Assembly (NCBI RefSeq): GCF_900112895.1
Contig: NZ_FONL01000002.1
Location: forward strand, 226,061-290,060
Length of the DNA: 64,000 nucleotides
Direction: 5' to 3'
Source of the DNA: Succiniclasticum ruminis DSM 9236
GTDB lineage: Bacteria; Bacillota; Negativicutes; Acidaminococcales; Acidaminococcaceae
Made by a program: the position numbers and the translations under genes. Positions 25,680 to 34,605 of the stretch are shown one piece after another (position 1 is the stretch's first letter; the number at the start of each line of letters is the position of its first letter). The notes beneath the pieces are model-generated. The model saw only the letters and a program-made list of their open reading frames with translations, made no database searches and was not told the DNA's origin.

Positions 25680-26138
25680 TCAGGCTTTGGCCTGCCCCGC
25701 TTCGGCAGCCGCCTTCTGTGCCGCCGCTTTTTTCGCCTGGGCTGCGGCAATGGCCGCTTTCTGTGCTTCCGTCAGGACCAACTGGGGTTTGGGCGGAGGC
25801 GGCGGTCCCTGCAGCACTTCTTCCGTTTTCTCGGTGGCAGGCGCCGTATATTCCGTGTCCATGGACAGGCACTTCTTCGGGCAGTTGGTCACGCACTCTT
25901 TGCACTGGACGCAGGCAAAGCGGTTGATCTTCCAGGTGCGGGCATTCCGGTCCACCGTAATGGCGTCGGACGGACAGTTCCGCATGCACATGCCGCAGAA
26001 GATACAGTTGTCGATATTGTTGATTACCTTGCCCCGGTCGGCTTCGTAAACTTTTCTCGGTTTAAAAGGATACTGACTGGTTGCCGGCGGTTTAAACAGA
26101 TTGCCCAGCATCTCGCTGGCAAAGGACATAAAACTCAT
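25680..26138 (-). CDS. echF: Ech hydrogenase polyferredoxin-like subunit EchF
   Basis: Electron-transfer subunit of the energy-converting [NiFe] hydrogenase, related to NuoI. Two [4Fe-4S] motifs: Cys45, 48, 51, 55 and Cys76, 79, 82, 86. Residues 100-152 form an unusual Pro/Ala/Lys-rich tail (GPPPPPKPQ, then repeated AAQAKKAAAQKAAA), absent from minimal homologues, probably disordered or helical. It lies 12 bp after echE. It would pass electrons between the soluble ferredoxin and EchC. Confidence 0.92.
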   Translation of the reverse strand: MSFMSFASEMLGNLFKPPATSQYPFKPRKVYEADRGKVINNIDNCIFCGMCMRNCPSDAITVDRNARTWKINRFACVQCKECVTNCPKKCLSMDTEYTAPATEKTEEVLQGPPPPPKPQLVLTEAQKAAIAAAQAKKAAAQKAAAEAGQAKA

Positions 26139-26150
26139 CGCCAGACCTCC

Positions 26151-27236
26151 TTATCTTTCACAGCAGCTGATACACGGATCGATGGTCAGAATGATGTTCG
26201 GCACGTCCGCCAGGTCGCAGCCCTGCAGCATTTTTACCAGCACCGGGATGTTCGCATTGGTCGGCGTGCGCAGGCGGAACCGTTCCAGATTCTTTGTCTT
26301 GTTGCCTTTTACGTAATACACTGCTTCGCCGCGGGGCTGTTCCACACGGGTAAAATATTCCGCCGCAGGCGGGAAGCCTTTCACCGGTACCGCGATGTCC
26401 CCGGCCGGCATGTTTTCCACACAGCCTTTGATGATATCCAGGGACTGGTACAGTTCCAGCAGGCGGACTTTGACACGGGCGAAACAGTCGCCTTCCGTGG
26501 CAAGGACCGGGGTAAAGCCTAACTCTTTATACGCTCCCCCTTCGTCGCCAATCCGGTAATCCTGCGGCACGCCGCTGGCCCGGGCCGTCGGTCCTACGGC
26601 GCCAAGAGCAACCGCTTCATCATAGGTAACCGTTCCTACGCCTTTCAGCCGGGCGTGGATGGTTTCATCATTCAGGAAGATGGCCGCCGCTCCGTCAATT
26701 TCTTTTTTCAGCGCATCCAGGCGCTTCACGATTTCTTTTAACTCATTATCGGGAATATCCCGGCGCACGCCGCCTACTTTGCAGACGGAAAAGATAACAC
26801 GCCCGCCGGTGGTCTGCTCGATAATATCCAGAATCGTTTCGCGGATACGCCAGCACTGCATGAACAGGCTCTCAAAACCCAGGGCGTCGGCACCCAGACC
26901 TGCCCACAGCAGATGGCTGTGGAGACGGGAGATTTCATGCCAGATGGTACGCAGGTACTCCGCCCGTTTCGGGATTTCAATTTCCATTAATCCTTCAATG
27001 GCCTTGCTGTAGCCCCAGCCATGACCGAAAGAACAGATGCCGCAGACCCGTTCCGCTACATACACATATTCCTGGAAACCGCGTTTTTCCACCAGTTTTT
27101 CCAGACCCCGGTGAACATACCCAATGGAAGGAATCGCCTTTACTACTTTTTCGTCCTCCAGCTCAAGGTCGAAATGAATCGGCTCCGGCAATACCGGATG
27201 CTGGGGACCAAACGGTACAACTGTACTTTTGCCCAT
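26151..27236 (-). CDS. echE: Ech hydrogenase large (NiFe) subunit EchE
   Basis: Catalytic subunit related to NuoD. Both nickel-binding motifs are intact: RVCGICSFGH (Cys65, Cys68) and DPCISC (Cys355, Cys358), so it is a hydrogenase and not a Complex I-like relic. The protein ends three residues after the last Ni ligand (CER), with no C-terminal extension to be cleaved; this agrees with the absence of a maturation endopeptidase gene here and with known Ech/Coo-type subunits. 361 residues; GGAGG precedes the ATG. Confidence 0.95.
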   Translation of the reverse strand: MGKSTVVPFGPQHPVLPEPIHFDLELEDEKVVKAIPSIGYVHRGLEKLVEKRGFQEYVYVAERVCGICSFGHGWGYSKAIEGLMEIEIPKRAEYLRTIWHEISRLHSHLLWAGLGADALGFESLFMQCWRIRETILDIIEQTTGGRVIFSVCKVGGVRRDIPDNELKEIVKRLDALKKEIDGAAAIFLNDETIHARLKGVGTVTYDEAVALGAVGPTARASGVPQDYRIGDEGGAYKELGFTPVLATEGDCFARVKVRLLELYQSLDIIKGCVENMPAGDIAVPVKGFPPAAEYFTRVEQPRGEAVYYVKGNKTKNLERFRLRTPTNANIPVLVKMLQGCDLADVPNIILTIDPCISCCER

Positions 27237-27237
27237 A

Positions 27238-27723
27238 TCAGTTTCCTCCTTCCGCTGGTTTCGCCGCCGGTGTGGCAGGTTTCTGCGCAGCCGGATTTGC
27301 TGCCGGTTTTACCGCAGCGTCCACACCCAGTCCGGGCCGCAGGTTCACTTTTACGGCCGCGGCCGGCTGCTGCGCCTTGGACAGTTCATGCCAGGGCATG
27401 GGTTTGGCAAGATGGAAGAACTTTCCGCCGTAATCCACTTCCGGCGCAATGAATTCCACGTTCAGGCCGAACAGGTCGTGAATCTCGTTCTCCCAGACAA
27501 AGGCGTACCAGTACTGGCTGGTGACGCTCATGACGGAACCTTCCAAAGGCACGATGACCCGCAGGTTCTCCATCACATAGTCCTTATCAAAACTGTAAGT
27601 CAGTTCATAGCCTTCCGGAACCCGGGTACACAGGATCTGCGTCATGCGGTATCCATCTTTTTTATACTGGGCTGCTCTTCCCAGCAGATCAGTTGCTTCT
27701 ATCCGAATCATTTCCTGTTTCAT
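27238..27723 (-). CDS. echD: Ech hydrogenase subunit EchD (NuoC-like)
   Basis: Peripheral subunit similar to the 30-kDa NuoC subunit of Complex I: the motif ENEIHDLFGLNVE near residue 78-90 is the NuoC signature (E-x-x-DLFG). The C-terminal 45 residues are a low-complexity Ala/Pro/Lys tail (AANPAAQKPATPAAKPAEGGN) like that of EchF. It overlaps echC by 4 bp and precedes echE by 1 bp, indicating tight translational coupling. Confidence 0.9.
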   Translation of the reverse strand: MKQEMIRIEATDLLGRAAQYKKDGYRMTQILCTRVPEGYELTYSFDKDYVMENLRVIVPLEGSVMSVTSQYWYAFVWENEIHDLFGLNVEFIAPEVDYGGKFFHLAKPMPWHELSKAQQPAAAVKVNLRPGLGVDAAVKPAANPAAQKPATPAAKPAEGGN

Positions 27724-28229
27724 TTTCCGGCCTCCTGACTTTTACTGACAGCCACGCCGGGTTCTAATGTCTTTTCCCGCAACGCCTGCTTCTCTCTTGC
27801 GGGAACCGCCAGCGCTTTCTGCTTTTCTTCCAGCACAGACAGACCTTTCACCACTCCGTCGATGATGGATTCCGGCCGGGCTGCGCAGCCCGGTACATAC
27901 ACATCCACCGGGATAGCCTTGTCCATGCCGCCCAGCATATTGTAGCAGTCATGGAACACGCCGCCGCTGCAGGCGCAGGTCCCTACCGCGATGACCACCT
28001 TCGGTTCCGGTATCTGTTCGTAAATCTGTTTCACAACAGGCAGGTTCTGGGTATTCACGCCGCCCGTCACCAGAAAAATATCCGCGTGTTTGGGGTTGCC
28101 GGTATTTACAATGCCGAACCGTTCCACATCGTACAGCGGTGTCAGGCAGGCCAGCACTTCAATGTCACAGCCGTTGCAGCTGGAGCCGTCATAATGGACA
28201 AGCCAGGGTGACTTCTTTATATAACTCAT
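27720..28229 (-). CDS. echC: Ech hydrogenase small subunit EchC (NuoB-like)
   Basis: Carries the proximal [4Fe-4S] cluster next to the NiFe site. Cluster ligands: Cys18 and Cys21 (SSCNGCDIE), Cys85 (GTCACSGG) and Cys115 (VPGCAARPE). 169 residues, with a charged C-terminal tail beyond the NuoB fold. Located 18 bp after echB and overlapping echD by 4 bp. Confidence 0.94.
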   Translation of the reverse strand: MSYIKKSPWLVHYDGSSCNGCDIEVLACLTPLYDVERFGIVNTGNPKHADIFLVTGGVNTQNLPVVKQIYEQIPEPKVVIAVGTCACSGGVFHDCYNMLGGMDKAIPVDVYVPGCAARPESIIDGVVKGLSVLEEKQKALAVPAREKQALREKTLEPGVAVSKSQEAGK

Positions 28230-28247
28230 ATAAGCCGCATCCTTTCA

Positions 28248-29123
28248 TCAACGCATATACATTAAAAACATGATATTCACAAATCCGGCCACCAGCGTCA
28301 CCAGCCAGGTGGAAGACAGCATCTGTTCCCACTTTACACGGGAACAGCAGTTATCGACCAGCACATCACTGAAATAGGTGAACAGACACATCAGTACGGC
28401 CAACGCGGGGCTCCAGGGCGCAGACCAGGCAAAGAACAGATACACGAAGCCCAGCAGGAATACGTTCTCATACCAGTGGGCCAGTTCGATCATGGCCAGC
28501 GTGCGTCCGGAAATTTCCGTAATCACGCCACGGATCAGTTCCTGATGCACTTCATGGGACATGGATAAATCGAAGGGAGACTTCCTGAATTTTATCAGCA
28601 GGATAAAGCTCAGGCCGACGAAGATGCCCGGCATATAAATAAAGTTCATGGAAGGCGCCTTCAGAATGGTATCGATACTGAAGCTGCCGCACTTCAGGTA
28701 AAAACCCAAGGCCATTAATAACAGCATGGGCTCGTACGCCATCGTCTGGACCAGTTCCCTTTCCGCCCCGACCTGACTGTAAGGAGAGTTCGAAGAATAA
28801 GCAGCCACGATGAAACATACGCTGGCCATCGTCAGGGTGAACACAACCAGCAGGATATCCCCGTGGGTAAAGAAGAACAGGCCGCTGATGATCACAAACA
28901 GCAGAAAACCGAACACGTAAAAGCGCTGGGCTTCATTGACCGCGATGGGCTGTTTGTCCCACAGTTTAAAGAAATCGTAGAACGGCTGCAGAACAGGAGG
29001 GCCGACACGGCGCTGCATCCGCGCGGAAATTTTCCGGTCGAACCCGGCCAGCAGCCCGCCGATGACCGGCGCCAGAATCAGGTATGCTATCCCCGAAATA
29101 ATGTTTAAAACCATCTCAGACAT
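28248..29123 (-). CDS. echB: Ech hydrogenase membrane subunit EchB (NuoH-like)
   Basis: Integral membrane subunit linking the hydrogenase module to the ion-pumping arm, similar to NuoH. 291 residues with about eight hydrophobic helices; typical GGLLAGFDRKISARMQRRVGPP after the first helix and RKSPFDLSMSHEVHQELIRG near residue 185, a quinone-cavity-type loop. I start at 29123, where GGGAGG lies 8 bases upstream, making an 8-bp overlap with echA; an in-frame start at 29156 has no such support. Confidence 0.93.
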   Translation of the reverse strand: MSEMVLNIISGIAYLILAPVIGGLLAGFDRKISARMQRRVGPPVLQPFYDFFKLWDKQPIAVNEAQRFYVFGFLLFVIISGLFFFTHGDILLVVFTLTMASVCFIVAAYSSNSPYSQVGAERELVQTMAYEPMLLLMALGFYLKCGSFSIDTILKAPSMNFIYMPGIFVGLSFILLIKFRKSPFDLSMSHEVHQELIRGVITEISGRTLAMIELAHWYENVFLLGFVYLFFAWSAPWSPALAVLMCLFTYFSDVLVDNCCSRVKWEQMLSSTWLVTLVAGFVNIMFLMYMR

Positions 29124-31020
29124 GGAAAGCACCTCCCAGAATAATCGCAAATTCAATCAGGAGACAGGAGCCGCAAAGAATAAACCCGCACAGTTTCATT
29201 TTGGCCTCTCCGAACCATTTTTCCATATACCAGTTACGCAGCGTAACCGGAATCGTCTGTCCGGCCGCGCCCCGGTAAGACAGGTTGTCTCCGGAATTTT
29301 CCCCGGCCAGGTTGGTAACGACCTGTTTCTGTTTGCGGCCCTTGCCGAAACGCAGCGGCAGCACCACAAGCAGGATGACCATCATGGACATGATCAGCAG
29401 GTTGCTGCGGGCGATGACATCCATATTTGTCTGATAGGTAACTTCCAGATACGGAATTACGCCGTACTGGGAAATCCCCGGGAACAGGATACAGGTAATG
29501 ATCGTCAGCGCGCTTAAAACCCGCAACGCGATCCATTGCACGCCGTGGATCCCTTCTTCCAGATTTTCCTTTGCCGGAATAAACGCTGTAATCTTACCCA
29601 GCCACTTGGTCCAGTAGAACAATGTCGTGGAAGAACCGAACACCAGGACCAGCAGCAATAACGGATGACCTGCGTCCACAAATGCCTTCATGGCGGCCCA
29701 CTTGGAAATCAGCATGCCAAAAGGCGCCAGGAACATGCCGCAGATACCGATGATCATACACAAGGATAGCCTGGGCATGGAACAGAACATCCCGTCAAAA
29801 TTCTCAATATTCCGGCTTTCCAGCTGCTGCTCGGCCGTACCGACCGACAGGAACATGAGGCTTTTGGCTACCGCATGGAACACAATGATCATGATCGCCG
29901 TCCACGCAGCTTCATAGGAACCGATGCCTGCGCAGCAGACAATCAGGCCCAGGTTGGAAATCGTAGAATAGGCCAGGACCTTTTTGCCGTCGGACTGTGA
30001 AATCGCCGCACAGGAAGCGAACAGGAAGGTCGCGCCCCCGACGAACATGGTCATCAGGCCGGCATGATTGGCTCCCAGAATGGGGCAAAGTTTAATAATC
30101 AGGAACACGCCTGCTTTAACCATTGTGGAAGAATGAAGCAGCGCGGATGTGGGCGTGGGAGCCACCATGGCGCCCAGCAGCCAGCCGGAAAACGGCATCA
30201 TGGCAGCTTTGGTAAAACCGCAGAATACCAGCAGCGCAACCGCCAGTTCCACAGGCTCCGAGCTGCGGCCCAGATTCACCAGCATGGAAAGTTCCACCGT
30301 GCTGTACTCCAGTCCCAGCCAGACAATGGCAATGGCAAACGCCAGACCGCCCAGCAGGTTCATCCATAACGCTTTAAACGAATTGTTGATGGCTTCCTCC
30401 GTCTGGGTATAGCCAATCAGCAGGAACGAACATAAGCTGGTAATCTCCCAGCAGGTGTACATGAGCAGCAGGTTGTTGGAAATGACAAGGCCGAACATGG
30501 CCGAAAGGAACAGGAAGATGACAAAGAAAAAGAACGGGCGGCGGTCTTCCACATCACGGTGTTCTTTCTGGAACTCTTCCATATAACCAAGGGAGAAAAC
30601 AGCGATCAGGCTGCCGATAATACCTACGATCAGAACCATGATCATGGCAAAGTTATCAATCGCAATATTGGCCGCTATGTCGATGCTGTGCCCCACGGTC
30701 TTCTCAAACCAGAACACGGCCCCCAGCTGGACCAGTTCCAGAAGCGCAATCCAGGGCCTTTTAAACCGGACCAGCGTGTAGTACAGAATCACAACGGCCG
30801 CGATGATATCCAAGGCCATGATAACCATCGGCAGTTCCGGCGCGGCAAGTTTAAAAAACTCCGGATGCCCGAAAAACTTCACGGCCGCTGCCACAGATAA
30901 TCCCATGGTAACCGCTGACGCCAGCGGAACGATCGCATTACGCGCCCCGTTGCCGCGCAGACAGAAGACCAGGAACGCAGCGATCAGAGGAACACCGATC
31001 AACAAGGCAAACAAAGACAT
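29116..31020 (-). CDS. echA: Ech hydrogenase antiporter-like subunit EchA (NuoL-like)
   Basis: 634-residue polytopic protein of the NuoL/MrpA family that couples hydrogen evolution from ferredoxin to proton or sodium translocation. About 16 membrane segments; the conserved antiporter core LIGYTQTEEAINNSFKALWMNLLGGLAF (residues 200-227) and the helix with ALLHSSTMVKAGVFLIIK (about 292-309) bearing the functional Lys are present. First gene of the block, with its own promoter 60-90 bp upstream. The last 80 residues include an extra cytoplasmic loop and a final helix. Confidence 0.94.
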   Translation of the reverse strand: MSLFALLIGVPLIAAFLVFCLRGNGARNAIVPLASAVTMGLSVAAAVKFFGHPEFFKLAAPELPMVIMALDIIAAVVILYYTLVRFKRPWIALLELVQLGAVFWFEKTVGHSIDIAANIAIDNFAMIMVLIVGIIGSLIAVFSLGYMEEFQKEHRDVEDRRPFFFFVIFLFLSAMFGLVISNNLLLMYTCWEITSLCSFLLIGYTQTEEAINNSFKALWMNLLGGLAFAIAIVWLGLEYSTVELSMLVNLGRSSEPVELAVALLVFCGFTKAAMMPFSGWLLGAMVAPTPTSALLHSSTMVKAGVFLIIKLCPILGANHAGLMTMFVGGATFLFASCAAISQSDGKKVLAYSTISNLGLIVCCAGIGSYEAAWTAIMIIVFHAVAKSLMFLSVGTAEQQLESRNIENFDGMFCSMPRLSLCMIIGICGMFLAPFGMLISKWAAMKAFVDAGHPLLLLVLVFGSSTTLFYWTKWLGKITAFIPAKENLEEGIHGVQWIALRVLSALTIITCILFPGISQYGVIPYLEVTYQTNMDVIARSNLLIMSMMVILLVVLPLRFGKGRKQKQVVTNLAGENSGDNLSYRGAAGQTIPVTLRNWYMEKWFGEAKMKLCGFILCGSCLLIEFAIILGGAFHV

Positions 31021-31082
31021 AAAGCATTCCTTCTTTCTTAATTAGTGTACATTTAACCCCGCAAATGATAAATATAGTATGC

Positions 31083-31111
31083 ACTATATCACAATTTCTA
31101 GATAATGACAA
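31083..31111 (-). promoter_or_regulatory. Promoter of the ech-hyp block
   Basis: TTGTCA (31106-31111), 17-bp spacer and TATAGT (31083-31088) on the minus strand, about 63 bp before echA. No other promoter of similar quality was seen within the 11-kb block, where gene gaps are 66 bp or less. Confidence 0.6.
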
Positions 31112-31172
31112 CCTTTTTTTTACATTTTTATAAGAAATCATGTAAAAACTACGGTAATTGTAACAATCGCAA

Positions 31173-31631
31173 CTATTTTGCTGTTCCGGTACTGCCAAAA
31201 CCGCCGCTGCGTTCTTTCTTTTCCGCAGCATTGTCGTCGTCTGTTGTCAGATATTTATAAAAAATACCCTGGGCGATCCGTTCGCCCTTCTTTAAAACCA
31301 GCGGCTGCAGACCGGTGTTCACCAGCGCCAGTATAATATGTCCTTCGTTATCCGGATTATTGTAATAATCCGCGTCAATGATACCCACGTTATTGACCAG
31401 GCGGATGCTTTTCTTAACTGCCATGCCGGAACGGATATGCACACCCAGGAACTCATCTTCCTGCATATAAGCCTTCACGCCGGTAGGCACCATAACAAGA
31501 CGGCCGGGACGCAGGGCCACGTCTTCCGGTACGCAGATATCATATCCGGCAGACGTTTTTGTCTTGCGTGCCGGCATAGGGAAATCAATATTTTTATACT
31601 TACTGATTTTTTCAAATCCGCGGATTCTCAT
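31173..31631 (-). CDS. dut: dUTP diphosphatase
   Basis: Trimeric dUTPase that hydrolyses dUTP to dUMP, preventing uracil incorporation. The five family motifs appear in order: AGYDICVPEDV, RSGMAVKKSI, GIIDADYYNN, RIAQGIF and the C-terminal P-loop-like RSGGFGSTG. 152 residues, the usual length. It is divergent from the [FeFe] hydrogenase gene; possible TATAAT elements occur near 31690-31705 but without a clear -35. Confidence 0.93.
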   Translation of the reverse strand: MRIRGFEKISKYKNIDFPMPARKTKTSAGYDICVPEDVALRPGRLVMVPTGVKAYMQEDEFLGVHIRSGMAVKKSIRLVNNVGIIDADYYNNPDNEGHIILALVNTGLQPLVLKKGERIAQGIFYKYLTTDDDNAAEKKERSGGFGSTGTAK

Positions 31632-31753
31632 TTTACATCCCCCATTTCTGTTTACCCGGCCAGGACACCGGAAATAAAATACCTATTATTATAAATAATT
31701 ATACCATATTCTTCGCAATTTATCGAAAAATAATCGTCGTTCCGCAATTAAAC

Positions 31754-31782
31754 TTTCAAAAACGCAATAATTCATATATAAT
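31754..31782 (+). promoter_or_regulatory. Promoter of the [FeFe] hydrogenase gene
   Basis: TTTCAA (31754-31759), 17 bp and TATAAT (31777-31782) on the plus strand, about 70 bp before the ATG at 31852. Confidence 0.5.
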
Positions 31783-31851
31783 ACTGATAAAGATATAATT
31801 AAAGTTCTTCTCATGGTTTTAAAGGACATCATCAGGAAAAGGAGGTTGCGC

Positions 31852-33339
31852 ATGGAAATCACACAGGTAGTCAATTTCAGGCGGGAAGTATTACGGAGGA
31901 TTGCGGAATATACATGGAACGACTGTCTTCCGGAACATATTTATGATATTCTCTATAAAACAGTCAGGGACGATACCCCGCGGGTCCGGTGCTGTGTGCA
32001 TAAAGAACGGGCTGTATTAAAGAACCGTGTCCAGATGGCGCTCTGGCAGCCGCTGGGACGTAATATCATCAACGCCGCAAAAGCCGCGCTGAATGGCGAA
32101 TTCGACAAAAGCCTCCCGATTATTGACGTGCTTCCGGATGCCTGCGACGCGTGCCCTATCGATAAATACTATGTAACGGATATCTGCCGGCACTGTATCC
32201 AGCATAACTGCATGAACAACTGCCCGAAAAAAGCCATTTCCATTGTTAACAACAGGGCGTTCATCAACCGCGACGTCTGTATCGAATGCGGACGCTGCGC
32301 CAAGTCCTGCCCCTACGGCGCCATTATTGAAATCAGCCGTCCCTGTATCCGCGCCTGCGCCCTGGACGCCCTCTCCGCCGGGGAAGACAAGAGAACGAAA
32401 ATCGATTACGAAAAATGCACGAACTGCGGCAACTGCCGGGCAGCCTGCCCCTTCGGCGCCCTGGACGAGCGTAGCATGATCGTTCCCCTGCTTCTGGCCT
32501 TAAAACAGCGCAAACCGGTGGTCGCCATGCTGGCTCCCTCGTTTGTAGGACAGTTCGGTATGAAAATAACGCCGGCGCAGATTATCGCCGCGTTAAAGAA
32601 AATCGGCTTCTCCGACGTGGTCGAAGTGGCCATAGGCGCCGATATAACCACGCTGCATGAGGCAGAAGAGTTTATGGAAAAAGTGCCGAAGAAACTTTCC
32701 TTCATGACCAGTTCCTGCTGCCCTGCTTTCGTAAAATTAGTGAAAAGCCGTTTCCCCGAATACGAAGAAAATATTTCCAAAACCACGTCCCCCATGGTAT
32801 CCTGCGGCCTGTACGTAAAGGACAAATCCCCGGAAGCCATGACCTGCTTCATCGGCCCCTGTATCGCGAAGAAACGGGAAGCGGTGGAACATGCGGATAC
32901 GATCGATTTCGTACTCACCTATGAAGAACTGCAGTGTATCTTTGAAGGCATCGGCATTGATCTGACAGAACCCGTGGAAGAAGAATACGTAACACAGGCA
33001 ACCGCCGGCGGCATCGGCTTCCCCCTGACCCGTGGCGTGCAGGCCTCCATGAGAGAAGTGCTGCCCATCGAGCGGCAGGCAGAACTTACAGCCGAATATG
33101 CCGATGGTCTGGAAAACTGCAACGATAAACTGGCACTGATTAAAAGCGGAAAGCTTTCCGCCGACTACTTTGAAGGAATGGCCTGCTGCAACGGCTGCGT
33201 AAACGGTCCCGGCTCACTGGCGCAACAGGGGCTGACCCGGGTCATGGTTAGCAAATTCCAGAAAGCGGCGGAAAAAAAGACCAGCGACCAATTGCCGGAA
33301 GCAGTGGACGCTGTCGGTAAAATCAGTTTTGAAGTGTAA
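31852..33339 (+). CDS. Monomeric [FeFe] hydrogenase (group B-like)
   Basis: 495-residue soluble enzyme. Three ferredoxin-type [4Fe-4S] sites precede the H-cluster: Cys112/115/120/124, Cys143/146/149/153 (with 165 and 169 near), and Cys189/192/195/199. H-cluster motifs: L1 TSSCCPAF (286-293), L2 GPCIAKK (335-341) and L3 EGMACCNGC (441-449). The L2 GPC in place of MPC and the L3 CNGC in place of CGGC fit the less-studied group B enzymes rather than CpI-type. I start at 31852 because AAGGAGG is 6 bases upstream; an ATG 39 bp earlier lacks a site. It would oxidise reduced ferredoxin to H2 or the reverse. HydEFG maturases are not in the window. Confidence 0.88.
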   Translation: MEITQVVNFRREVLRRIAEYTWNDCLPEHIYDILYKTVRDDTPRVRCCVHKERAVLKNRVQMALWQPLGRNIINAAKAALNGEFDKSLPIIDVLPDACDACPIDKYYVTDICRHCIQHNCMNNCPKKAISIVNNRAFINRDVCIECGRCAKSCPYGAIIEISRPCIRACALDALSAGEDKRTKIDYEKCTNCGNCRAACPFGALDERSMIVPLLLALKQRKPVVAMLAPSFVGQFGMKITPAQIIAALKKIGFSDVVEVAIGADITTLHEAEEFMEKVPKKLSFMTSSCCPAFVKLVKSRFPEYEENISKTTSPMVSCGLYVKDKSPEAMTCFIGPCIAKKREAVEHADTIDFVLTYEELQCIFEGIGIDLTEPVEEEYVTQATAGGIGFPLTRGVQASMREVLPIERQAELTAEYADGLENCNDKLALIKSGKLSADYFEGMACCNGCVNGPGSLAQQGLTRVMVSKFQKAAEKKTSDQLPEAVDAVGKISFEV

Positions 33340-33365
33340 TAACGTTTCCAACATAAAGCTGCAAA

Positions 33366-33403
33366 GAAAAAACCTGATGCGCGTAAGCGCACCAGGTTTT
33401 TTT
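33366..33403. terminator. Bidirectional terminator between converging genes
   Basis: AACCTG-A-TGCGC and GCGCA-C-CAGGTT pair around a GTAA loop, with A-run before and seven T after, so it serves both the hydrogenase gene and the aldolase gene. Confidence 0.85.
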
Positions 33404-33414
33404 ATCGTATGGAA

Positions 33415-34305
33415 TCAGGTAATAGACGCCTCGTAAATGGAGTCAACCGATGCTTTCAGCATTGCGTCAAATTCCGCAGCCGTCTGCTTCGCGTTCAGCC
33501 CTTCGGACAACGCGCGGGAGAAGCTGGCGATGAGGCCGTGGTTTTCTGCCAGTTTCTTGTTGGAATCTTCCCGGGTATAGCCGCCGGACAGCGCTACCAC
33601 ACGGACAACCCGCGGATCGGCGATCAGTTCCGCATAGGTATCGGGAATCGTGGGAATGGTCACCTTGAACATCAGCTTGGTGTCTTCAGGCAGTTTCGCC
33701 AGATGTTCCATAATATTTTTCTTCAGGATTTCTTCGGCTTTTGCCTTGTCCGGGCAATGGATATCCACTTCCGGTTCGAGGATGGGAACCAGACCGGCCG
33801 CCGCGATTTGCAGGCCGATTTCAAACTGCTGGTCTACGATTTTCTTAATGCCCTCTTCCGCTGCTTCTTTAATTACGCTGCGCATCTTGGTGCCAAAGAT
33901 ATGCCGCTCGTCACGGGCGCGGGCCAGCAGCTTGTCCAGACCGGGAATGGGTTTCATCAGCTGCACGCCGCCTTCCGGATCCATAAGTCCCTTGTCGACT
34001 TTCAGGATCGGGATGATGCCCTTTACGTCCCACAGATAATCTGCCGTAAATTTGTCGTCGATCTTGCGGTCCATGGTATTTTCAAATAAAATGGCAGCCA
34101 GAACACGGTCGCTTGTGAAAGAAGGGCTCTTGATGATCCGGGTTCTCATCTCGTGAACCAGGGTGAACATTTCTTCATCATTGGAATAGGCGCTTTCCTC
34201 CACGCCGTAAAGCCGCAATGCTTTCGGTGTGCTTCCGCCGCTCTGGTCCAGCGCAGCAATAAATCCTTTGCCGTTTTTCATTTTTTCCAACTGCTTTTGA
34301 TTCAT
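33415..34305 (-). CDS. fda: Class I fructose-bisphosphate aldolase
   Basis: Schiff-base aldolase of glycolysis/gluconeogenesis. The 296-residue protein begins [29 protein letters not shown], the signature of the Staphylococcus-type class I enzyme, with Lys in [11 protein letters not shown] and EPEVDIH near the active site. Monocistronic with its own promoter. The class I type in a bacterium is less common than class II but normal in several anaerobic Firmicutes. Confidence 0.93.
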   Translation of the reverse strand: MNQKQLEKMKNGKGFIAALDQSGGSTPKALRLYGVEESAYSNDEEMFTLVHEMRTRIIKSPSFTSDRVLAAILFENTMDRKIDDKFTADYLWDVKGIIPILKVDKGLMDPEGGVQLMKPIPGLDKLLARARDERHIFGTKMRSVIKEAAEEGIKKIVDQQFEIGLQIAAAGLVPILEPEVDIHCPDKAKAEEILKKNIMEHLAKLPEDTKLMFKVTIPTIPDTYAELIADPRVVRVVALSGGYTREDSNKKLAENHGLIASFSRALSEGLNAKQTAAEFDAMLKASVDSIYEASIT

Positions 34306-34405
34306 GTTTTTACCTCCATCCTTTTTTTGCTGATTCTCTATCGTTTCCTTACCGGGTACCGGATAACCGTCGCGATGATTTAATCAGGCTATACTCGTTA
34401 TTATT

Positions 34406-34435
34406 ATTATACCATTAACTTACCGCCACGTCCAA
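34406..34435 (-). promoter_or_regulatory. Promoter of fda
   Basis: TTGGAC (34430-34435), 18 bp and TATAAT (34406-34411) on the minus strand, about 100 bp before the aldolase ATG. Confidence 0.55.
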
Positions 34436-34518
34436 TTAAAAAACGCTTTGTAAACAGTAAAACCGCAAAGGAAAAACTCTCCCCTGCAGCTTATTTGCAA
34501 CTCACATAAACTTCTGCT

Positions 34519-34556
34519 AAAAAACGCAGCCTGCCATTTTGTGCTGACAGGCTGCG
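34519..34556 (-). terminator. Terminator of pnp
   Basis: CGCAGCCTG (34525-34533) pairs with CAGGCTGCG (34548-34556); the minus-strand T-run is 34519-34524. It is about 50 bp after the pnp stop. Confidence 0.88.
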
Positions 34557-34605
34557 CTTTAAATTGCATATTCAATTAATTACTCATTAACGGAATATTG
34601 ACGGA

